From NCBI GenBank assembly GCA_027600665.1, contig JADGJL010000573.1, positions 1 through 17,829 on the forward strand: a DNA stretch of 17,829 nt, read 5' to 3'. How positions within the stretch are numbered: the first letter of the stretch is position 1; each line of letters starts with the position of its first letter. The notes below the pieces were generated by a model, which made no database searches, had not been told where the DNA came from, and saw nothing but the letters and a program-made list of their open reading frames with translations. Below are positions 1-7,284 of the stretch, piece after piece. The DNA is from Irineochytrium annulatum (Eukaryota > Chytridiomycota > Chytridiomycetes > Chytridiales > Chytridiaceae). A program made the translations under genes and the position numbers.

Positions 1-119
1 GGATTTGGGGTTATGTTGGTGCTGAGGGGTTGAGGGGACGGGAGTGCTGGAGCGGGAGGTTTTTCGAGAGTCGCCGGTCTGTTTTTTTAGGGGAGGGTTA
101 GAGGTGACGAAGCAAGTTA
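1..119. other. Left flank, 3' side of the first gene
   Basis: This short G/T-rich stretch follows the stop codon of the minus-strand gene at 120-1347. It contains a T run at 81-88 on the plus strand. I see no gene in it. One alternative minus-strand frame stays open to a stop at 98-100; it is described under findings. Confidence 0.4.
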
Positions 120-1347
120 TCAAGAAACCCGACGTACTCGGCTGCAGGTATCGTTGTTCGCGTAGTCATCCCGGTACAGCATCCGCTTCACAATATCGCT
201 GATCATGCTGTCGAGGTCTGCAAAGTTCCGATCTGGATGTGCGATCTGTTGAAGCTCGCGTCAACGGGCCGATAACGGTAACGAATAAGCGTCAACCACC
301 CACCTGCTCTGTTGTCGGGTACGGCATTACAATCGGCATTGGCGCGTGCGCGACGAGTGTACTGGCTAGGGAAATGGAAGATGGCGCGACGGACGAGCTT
401 GACGGTGTTGGCGAATGCAGCGAGTCTGAATCGACCTCCGGCGCGTTCGAAGATCCGTGTGCGGCGAAGGAGTGTCCTTTTGGGAACAGGAAGGCGGGTG
501 AAGGGAGCGCTAGGGTGAGGGCAGGCGGCTGGTCCGTGATCGATGTCATTCCAGCGAAGCCGGGGGTCATCTGCGCCGAGACGGCCCCGGCACCAACGTC
601 CACGTTGACGATCGCGTTCCGCAAACCCGACGATGACATCGCGGAGCTGGCTGACGGGGTCCGTTCCACTGTGAGAGAGGCCCGCACGTAGTCATCCAGC
701 GCCGGCGGGGAAGGGTAGGCGGACAGCAACGGCGATTTAGCCGGCCCCAGCCGCGGGCTCGTCCACGGTGACGAAGGCTTCGAGGACGAGGCTGGGGCGC
801 CTGAGCCAACGGCCGCGTTCGAGGCGTTCGACGGCCTCCTGCTATTCCTTCCACTCCCCGGTGCCAGCATTGGTGACAGCGTGCCGTCGTTCCACGCGGC
901 GCTGGGGTCCGATCCCTTCGATCGGGACGCGGCGGGTGTTGGGTGGAGGGCGTCTATGACATTGGCCGGGAAGAAGGACGACTCAAAGTCGACCGATCGG
1001 GACCGGAAGAGCTTCATCCACGGTCCCACAGCCCCGCCCCCGATACCGTCCGTGTCATCCCCGAGCGCCCCGGCTAGCATCCGCGCAGCCGCTGCGTCCG
1101 CTTCCGAGGCTTCCTCGTCGTTCCAGCCGTAGTGAAGCCCGCTGGGCCCCGTCGTCGAAGTGGAAGAGGACGAAAGCGTCGGGGCCGAGAGCTTCTTCCA
1201 GATCCCGTTGTGGGTCAGGTTGTTAGCCAGCGGGTTGGCCGCTGCTATCGCCGCACCCCCAGCGGCGGGCTTCTCGCCCTCACCATCGACCGACGGCTTC
1301 TGGATGGCGTTCCCGCTGAAGAGATCATATAACGACGGCGTCGACAT
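120..1347 (-). CDS. Ser/Pro-rich low-complexity protein, function unknown
   Basis: I do not recognise this gene. The model has two exons, 1347-304 and 245-120, joined in phase 0 across a 58-nt intron (246-303; donor gtgggt, acceptor caacag). It gives 389 residues. The ATG at 1347 sits in a good context (gccgccATGtcg). The protein starts MSTPSLYDLFSGN and is rich in Ser, Pro and Ala. It has many S/T-P sites (TSPR, LSPM, YPSPP) and an acidic stretch NDEEASEAD near residue 85, and it looks largely disordered. Only the end looks folded: the last exon encodes an amphipathic segment, FADLDSMISDIVKRMLYRDD. Such proteins are often phosphorylated regulators or scaffolds, but nothing here identifies a partner. 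The frame stays open without an ATG upstream to about 1710, so a spliced upstream start is possible. It lies tail-to-head after creC on the same strand. Confidence 0.6.
246..303 (-). other. Intron of the Ser/Pro-rich gene
   Basis: This 58-nt GT-AG intron removes the in-frame TGA that would otherwise end the reading frame near 292. It joins PTTEQ to IAHPDRNFADLD in phase 0. The exon beyond it has the codon pattern and residue mix of real protein, which supports the splice. Confidence 0.6.
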
Positions 1348-1855
1348 GGCGGCGGTGACCTGGCTGGAAAGGCCTTCTTGAAGGTGTAGCAGCAAGGTCG
1401 GGCCGGGTTCGATAAGAAGAAGGCGCCGATATTCAGTGTGTGGTGCAGTGCTGGCAGGAGCAAAAGCGGTATTAATGAGGAGACCTACTGAAACCGCTCC
1501 ACCCGCAAGCCGCGCTGCCAGCGAACGTCGAACGCCAACGTGTTCCCCCAGCCCAAACCGTGGTGATCGCGCGCTCGCGTCGACTCGTGGTAGTCCTTCG
1601 GAAAGGGCCCTGCTTGAACCTCCGGCCGTAGCACATGATGCGTGAAGTATCTGACTGCTACGTCGTGCTAGCTGGCCGCCAGAGTGCGTACGATATCGAC
1701 CAAGCTTCCTAGATAATTACCTTCCTCTGGTCGCGCATCCGGTCGCATTCCACGGCTTCTTTATAATACGATTATCATCATTACCTAATTACAAGTTTAC
1801 TTTTTCATAATAACAAGCGCCGCTCTGCCAGTGTAATGTGTCCGTGCTCATCAAT
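1348..1855. other. Intergenic region between creC and the Ser/Pro-rich gene
   Basis: These 508 bases hold the 3' flank of creC and the presumed promoter and 5' UTR of the Ser/Pro-rich gene. The creC side (about 1720-1830) is AT-rich. The gene-proximal side (about 1350-1700) has balanced composition, and on the minus strand it stays open in frame with the downstream gene back to a TAA near 1715, with no ATG. A possible splice acceptor (tctag) lies near 1710. A plus-strand frame at 1436-1645 has no recognisable features and looks accidental. Confidence 0.45.
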
Positions 1856-4064
1856 CTATATGTACGCCTCCCGCTCGTCCGGCTCGGTCCGAGGCCGCAG
1901 CCATATCTTTATCAGCCCCGCCCGGTCGGTCGTGATCACCGCGTCCTCCCGAAACGTGATGGAGCATAGTGGGTCGCTGTGTATGCTCTTCGTCTATAAG
2001 TGGGTGAAATGTTAGTAGCCGGAATAAGGGGAGCGCCAAGTGGACAGAAAAGACACGAAAAGATATATGCATCCCGTCAGTAAGCACCGTGACGAAGGAA
2101 TAAAAGCTTTGCTTACCATAAAGGGCTCCAAAATCGCGACCTCGCTCTTGCTAAGCACCGGATGCACCACCTCCGGACCGTGCTTGTCAGCGTCCGTCCG
2201 CATCCGTTTCAACGTCCCCATTTGCTAGAGTAGCAGTCAGCAAATAATTCCCTACCGGGAGTCGATATAAAGATCCTCACCGCTTTCGGGCGATGTAGCG
2301 ACGACACCGAGAAGTCCCACATGCATATCCGCGTATCCTCCGACACGCTCCCGAACCGATAACTCCGTTCCGTGCAATTGTAAGGGTCGAACGCAACGCC
2401 TGTGATCTAACGTTATAAAAAGGAAAAGCCATTAGCTGCTAAGCCAAACTAAACAAAAAAGGAAGACGAACCCATGACCCATGCCCTTGACATCTCGCCA
2501 CGATCTTCCCCCTAAACGCCCATATCGTCACAAGGTCATCTTGCCCTCCCGTTATTATAAACCTCCCATCGGGCGACCACGCCACGCACGTCAGCCCGCC
2601 AAAGTAGCTTTGATACGTATCGAGGAGGTGGTCGGCGGCGTGGTCGATCACGCGGAGTCGGCCGTCCAAGGATGTTACGGCGACGTGGACGCAATCAGGT
2701 GAGAAGGCGACCCCTGTTATGGGGCGTTTGCAGACTTGCCAAACAGAGAGGGGGTTGGATTTGTGTGGTTTCGGGGGGCGGTGAACTTGGAAGCTGTCCG
2801 AAGCACGTGCTTTGAGCGATCGGGTGACGGATTTGGGGAACTCACATCTCGGAGTCGTTCAACTGTGGACAAAAGTTCTGATCCTCCTTCTCCTTGTCAA
2901 AAACCGTGATCGTCCCGTCGTCGTACGCGGCCATGAAGAGGTTCTCGGACCCGGGCATCCACTTGATGCATGTGACAACGGCCTTTGAGACGACACCCTT
3001 CATTTGCACAACAGCCATCAGCCACCAAACAGGATCAAGATATTAGGAAGTGCGAACCTGCCGATTTAGCCGAGACACCTTTCCCGTCAGCGGAGAATAC
3101 CAAAGCACGTCCCCCGTGCTGAACCCAATCACCGTGTCGAGATTCTCCCGTGTGAGAAGGTTCACGTCATGGCATGTCACGAACGCGTCCTTGAAGTGGA
3201 TGCTCGATAGCGGATCCTGCCCAACCACTTCCATTAACATCAACAGCCTTCTCCATCCTACCCTCCCAAATGACGCAAGTACCTTCGCCTTGCAGTGATA
3301 GTCGGCCCACATGAAGCTTCGCCCGACGTTGAAGAACACGTAGGTCTGTTCGGGGGGCTTGTACATGAGAAACTTGGCGAGCTGCTCGTGCGCCACGATG
3401 CGGTTCACGAAGGCCGGCTTCGAGATGGAGGGCTTTTTTGCTTTTAGTTTCGGTTTTGTGCCACCAAAGAAGGCTTTGTCTGTAATGAGGATGGTTAAGT
3501 GTCAAGTCGTGAAATTGCGGTCGAACGCCAACCGTCTGTGGCATCGGGTGCGGGCGAGAACGGCTGTATAGGTGACGGCGGCACATTTTGCGGGAACGGT
3601 GATGTCGGGGAGAGTGGGGCGGAGGAGTCGGCGTGGTTGAAGAAGTCGGCGGCGCGTGGAGGGATGGCGATGGGGCTAGTGAGTTGCGTCCCCGATGATG
3701 ACTTCTCGACGGATTTAATGGTGATGAAAGTGACAAAGCTGCCTGCGTTGAGAGCTTTTAGCACATTTTAACATCGTTTTAAGGACACATGAAAGGAATT
3801 AATGAAAGCGAGTAAAGGGCGGGAGACCGCAGAATAAATTCGCGAAAGTGATCATAATAAACACAGCCGAGTCCATTTACAATGACTCGCGGGTCAAATA
3901 CGAAAAAGAGATTAAAAAGGGATTTTCTGACCAATGTTCATGTTTGGCTGCAGCATCGGCTGCTGTATCTCGTCCCTGAGGGTGTAGTTGCCCTCCAGCG
4001 TCGAGAAGTGCGTGATCGTCCCAGCCGGGTTAGATCCGCTGGAGGACAGCCGTTGGAGCGACAT
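1856..4064 (-). CDS. creC: CreC/WDR20-family WD40 protein (catabolite repression, deubiquitinase partner)
   Basis: In Aspergillus, CreC forms a complex with the deubiquitinase CreB in carbon catabolite repression. The animal relative WDR20 activates USP12/USP46. The nine exons are 4064-3932, 3742-3533, 3479-3283, 3216-3058, 2997-2846, 2793-2472, 2406-2281, 2224-2117 and 1993-1856, giving 514 residues with phase kept at every junction. Family signatures in order: [11 protein letters not shown] near the N-terminus; a Ser/Pro-rich linker; [73 protein letters not shown]. Then come WD repeats with [37 protein letters not shown] and ARCQGHGSW, followed by AFDP...[18 protein letters not shown]. The end, [15 protein letters not shown]...IKIWLRP, matches the usual C-terminus. 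The link between exons 1 and 2 (a 189-nt intron) is the least certain step; two acceptors, 12 nt apart, both keep frame. Confidence 0.9.
3743..3931 (-). other. Long first intron of creC
   Basis: This 189-nt AT-rich GT-AG intron is about four times longer than most introns in the window. It separates the N-terminal CreC signature from the rest of the protein. The acceptor is either cgcag, used in the model, or ctaaaag 12 nt earlier. Its size could allow it to hold an alternative promoter or first exon. Confidence 0.55.
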
Positions 4065-4244
4065 CGCAGGTATCAAGATGGGGTATGGCGATATTTGACG
4101 ACCGCCAGATCTGAAGCATTTTGGATCAAGCCAGCTAACAGCCAGGTGATAATAATTCAAATTTATTTTAAGTCGAGCGCTTGAATAAAATACAAAGAAA
4201 AATATGCACAAGCGTTGAAAATCCATTAAACGGCACTGCGTCCT
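4065..4244. promoter_or_regulatory. creC upstream region and REC114 3' flank
   Basis: These 180 bases lie between the REC114 stop and the creC start, both on the minus strand. The region is AT-rich and includes a minus-strand AATAAA at 4162-4167, about 80 nt past the REC114 stop, a plausible polyadenylation signal. The creC promoter must lie here as well, so the two genes are closely packed. Confidence 0.4.
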
Positions 4245-5692
4245 TCAGTCCTTCGCGGCAGAGTCCATCTCGCTCGGGATCCTGACCTCCCACAGATCCT
4301 GCACCCTCCTAATCAGGTCCGGGAAGTGCGGCTGCACCATGATCCTGTGCACGACGTCCAGCAGCTCGTCCCTAGAAACGCAGCATATCAGACAATGGCC
4401 CGAAGAAAGGGTAAAAAAATAGATTGCCTTGGCATAGTCAGCACGTCAATCTCCAAGTTCCTGTCCAGCGGCGGCGGCGGCGTGCGCACAAGTGTTGGCT
4501 TCTTGAGTTGCGTGACGGTCGTAACGGCTGCGACGACGGCGGAGGGCGTCGTGAGGTTCGCGGTAGGCGTGCTCAACATGTCGACGGATGGCACGGGCGG
4601 CGGTTGCGGCGGCAAGGCGGCGTGCTGGTTGCCCGAGGACGAAAGGGAGACCTCGCGGTTGTTGAAGACGGAGACCTCGCGATAAGCCGACAGGCGGACG
4701 GGGGCGGGTTGCGACATTTGCATCGATTGAACGGGCTGGGACATTTGCATCGCCTGAACGAAGTTCAAACAATCACGAAGGGTATGAACAGTTAGACACC
4801 CACATCCACCGAGATGACGTCCGACTGCGTCAGGCTGTGCGCCATCATGTCCATCTGCGACGCCGGTGGGTCCATCCTCTGGCTCTGCGGGTACTGTGAC
4901 GCGCGATGGGCATCGACTGAGGCGGGCGCTTGGAAGATGGGACGCGTCTGTTGGGAGAGGGACGGCGTCTCGGACACAAGGCGCTCCGACGCGTGTCGAT
5001 CCGAAAGGAAGCGCTGCGAGCTGACACGTCCCGAGTGTTGGTCAGGCGGAGGTGGGGCCACGGCCCATTGGCTGCCGATCAGACCTGGGGGCTGGCTGCA
5101 GACGTTGAAGTCAGTATGTGGCCGTAAATGTGAGGCTATACTTACGGTTTGCCGGCAACCGTTTTACCCGGGATGTGCTGGCTAAGAAGCAGCAGGCATT
5201 CCATGCAGTCCGTGACGAGCTCGAACTTGAGCTGGATACGCCTGATGTCTCCCTATATCGTCCACAGCGGTCATTGACGCTTAAACCGAATGCAACAAAA
5301 CGGTCTAACATTTGAATGCGTGTACTTGACTCCGAGCGTGTCATCCTTGCGCAAGACCGACGCCTGCGACGTCAGCAGAAGTATCTCCTCCTAATTGATG
5401 TATCTCAGCAACGAATAAAACGCGATTAATATGCAAATACCAATATTATATGCTTCAGGGGGTTCTTCACGTAGACCCTGAGCTCAGGCCTCCTCACCGC
5501 CCCCGACGCATTTGCGGATGACGTGTCGAGTAGGGCGACTTCAAGGCCCTCCTTCTCGACGAATGCCCAGCCCTGTTCCCCGGCCTGCGTCGACGACTCC
5601 CGGGCCTTCCTACCGCGGGCTGCGACCTCCGGGGCCGGGTAGAGTCTGGAGTACTTTAGGACGCGGAAGGACTTCGTCTGTGGTCCAGTCAT
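4245..5692 (-). CDS. REC114: REC114-like meiotic DNA double-strand-break protein
   Basis: REC114 acts with MEI4 and MER2/IHO1 on meiotic chromosome axes to promote Spo11 breaks. Six exons, 5692-5441, 5390-5310, 5252-5146, 5095-4804, 4753-4428 and 4371-4245, give 394 residues. The layout is that of the family. An N-terminal PH-like domain (about residues 8-140) contains FRVLKYSRLYP, GWAFVEKEGLEVALLD, LRVYVKNPLK, LLLTSQASVLRKDDTLGVK and IRRIQLKFELVTDCMECLLL. A long Pro/Gln/Ser-rich disordered linker follows (about 147-345), with the repeated motif MQMSQP. The short C-terminal helical domain contains MVQPHFPDLIRRVQDLW, resembling the MEI4-binding C-terminus. This family diverges fast, so I rely on the order of conserved segments rather than on identity. 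The gene is divergent from CFAP77, with 100 bp between the start codons. Confidence 0.78.
4372..4427 (-). other. Probable GC-AG intron in REC114
   Basis: No GT donor of the right phase lies near the end of exon 5. Splicing at AG|GCAATC (exon end 4428) to the acceptor tttctag (exon start 4371) removes 56 nt and rebuilds the frame as LTMPR followed by DELLDVV. The donor resembles the GC-AG consensus AG|GCAAGT. The intron has a run of seven T and a pyrimidine-rich tract. Confidence 0.65.
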
Positions 5693-5792
5693 TGCAACCC
5701 GTTATTGAAATTTTGACAGCCTTTCATTCTTTGACCTCATACTTCAACGTTAACGACCTCAAGACCAGAGAGCGCCGACTGAATCCGTTACT
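5693..5792. promoter_or_regulatory. Divergent promoter between REC114 and CFAP77
   Basis: Only 100 bases separate the two start codons. This interval must contain both 5' UTRs and both core promoters, so shared control is likely. I see no clear TATA box. The stretch from 5704 to 5760 is AT-rich. Confidence 0.6.
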
Positions 5793-6764
5793 ATGAAGAC
5801 CCCGGCAAACCCACTGCTCGTGCGTGATGAGGTTGGGAAGGCCAGGCCCTCGGTCTTTGACCTGCCCGGCCAGCATCACATTTACGGGAAGCTCATCGAG
5901 AGGGATCCTGAAGAGACGACCGCTCAAGGTATGTCCCCCCGGCCAGGTATATCTTAATCCTCTGCTTCCAGTTCTCCAGCACTGGAACGTCCGAGCGAGC
6001 ACGCAGAAGACTGTTGCAGCTCTGGACTACGTCACCATGAATCGCCAGACGGTCCGGCAGAAGATCATCTCGCCCAAGGAGGTCAGGGAGTACCATCAGA
6101 GCCACGCCGTCAGGGTCAAGCCCGAGTCCAGTGGGCTCAGCTCCAGAGGTTTGGCAAGCGGCAGCGTAGATGGGATCGGAAAGGAGGGCGGCATGCGTGA
6201 AGGCGGCGGAAGGGTCGGCGGAGGGCCGCTGCCCAGTGATGGTAACAAAGACTTCACTTACGGGAAGCCGACGAGGTAAATCATGCACGGACTTTTGTCT
6301 CGCCATATGCCCTGACGACTTTCATAGGCCGTCGACGCCCGTCAAAAAGCTCATGTCCGACGTTTACCAGCGTGAGTGGATTGAGGAGCAGGAGCTGAAG
6401 GCAAAGGAACAGGAAGATCTCGACAAGGTATGCTCTAGCAAAGATTATTATGCACATCTACTCACCCGTGACCCAGGAGAAGACACGGAGGAAGCATAAC
6501 AAGATTGTCGCGCCCAAACCCCGCTACGTGCCCAAGAAGGTTACTCTGCCGGAGAAGGACACGAAGACCCTTTTCAAGCTGTCTAAGTTTCAGGAGGTGC
6601 CGCCGAAGATCAGTTGTTGGAGGGAGGACGGAGACCTGAAGGGCCACGAAGGCGCAACCGTTGTCGTCACTCGCGATACCAAATCTGCGGACAGGCAGGT
6701 GGTCGCCGTCGCCGAGCCGGGGGGGAGACATGCTGATGACGCGAAGACCGTTCGCTTTGCTTGA
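5793..6764 (+). CDS. CFAP77: Cilia- and flagella-associated protein 77
   Basis: CFAP77 is a structural protein of ciliary doublet microtubules; in Tetrahymena it is one of the outer-junction proteins that hold the B-tubule to the A-tubule. Four exons, 5793-5928, 5972-6275, 6328-6427 and 6477-6764, give 275 residues. Recognisable segments are RPSVFDLPGQHHIYGKL (about 19-35), VLQHWNV, LDYVTMNRQTVRQKIISPKE, EYHQSHAVRVK, the DFTYGKPTRPSTPVKKLMSD core (about 139-158) and a charged helix, YQREWIEEQELKAKEQ. The C-terminus (KKVTLPEKDTKTLFKLSKFQ) is basic. All splices keep frame (introns of 43, 52 and 49 nt). The gene implies a flagellated cell, which among fungi means a zoosporic lineage. It converges on SEY1. 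Confidence 0.85.
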
Positions 6765-7273
6765 TAAGGAAGATTGATCTGAAATTGGCAGGATAAAGAC
6801 CGCCCAGTTAGAAAGTCAAACAAGGGACAACTCTTGCGGATTTCAAGTTTTTAGTAAAATTTTTTTTTTCTTTGTTCACTCTCCTATCGTCTTCGTCAAT
6901 ACTTAGACACTTGACCTAGTTTCGGACATTGGCCTCTTATCTTAAAACTCGATGTGTAGGCTTTTCGACAGGCAAATAGTAAAACAATATCTCTTACTCG
7001 CACTTCTGATTAGCTTGGCATTCCAGCCGATCATGACGGCGAAGACCTTCTGCCAGATCATTCACGACAATAGCAACACCTTCAGCATACGGGGCAGCAG
7101 AAAAATAGTCTTACCCAACCCCTTCACCCCCCAAAAAAATGCACAAAATATTAATCATCTTCGTTAAATTGATGCTTTACGCAGGCAAGTACAAGTAAAC
7201 CAAAATAATAATCGTAATAAAAAACATCAATGCGTCAAACACCGCACCCAACTCCCGAGAAACCCCAAGGCCC
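6765..7273. other. Convergent intergenic region between CFAP77 and SEY1
   Basis: These 509 bases are the joined 3' flanks of CFAP77 and SEY1. Most of it is AT-rich with poly-T and poly-A runs (for example 6861-6869). Two parts are not typical of UTR. A block at about 7010-7100 has coding-like composition, open on plus at 6952-7167 and also on minus. A 35-codon minus-strand frame at 7177-7284 ends in a hydrophobic segment. I cannot assign either to a family. Confidence 0.45.
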
Positions 7274-7284
7274 TTACTGTGCAT
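7177..7284 (-). CDS. Possible small membrane protein overlapping the SEY1 3' end
   Basis: This 35-residue minus-strand frame starts at the ATG at 7284. It overlaps the last codons of SEY1 in another frame. It reads [15 protein letters not shown], then a hydrophobic stretch DALMFFITIIILVYLYL, then stop at 7177-7179. The first 20 codons are not AT-biased and encode a sensible mix, while the hydrophobic part comes from AT-rich DNA and could be chance. I do not recognise it. It could be a microprotein, a last exon of something spliced from upstream, or meaningless 3' UTR. Low confidence. Confidence 0.2.
   Translation of the reverse strand: MHSKGLGVSRELGAVFDALMFFITIIILVYLYLPA

Noticed and set aside
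239..691. 150-codon plus-strand frame and other long frames over 240-1400
   Set aside because: Low-complexity Ser/Pro/Ala coding leaves several antisense frames open. Composition and the splice to the C-terminal exon favour the minus-strand model.
3167..3736. 189-codon minus-strand frame
   Set aside because: It overlaps creC exons 2-4 and their introns in the wrong frame. The CreC signatures lie in the other frame.
3912..4226. Creating a separate small gene from the 104-codon frame
   Set aside because: Only the part after the ATG at 4064 looks coding, and it matches the CreC N-terminus. The upstream part is AT-rich promoter.
4446..4772. Arg/Ala-rich alternative frame in REC114 exon 5
   Set aside because: It has a typical off-frame composition and cannot join the flanking exons in phase.
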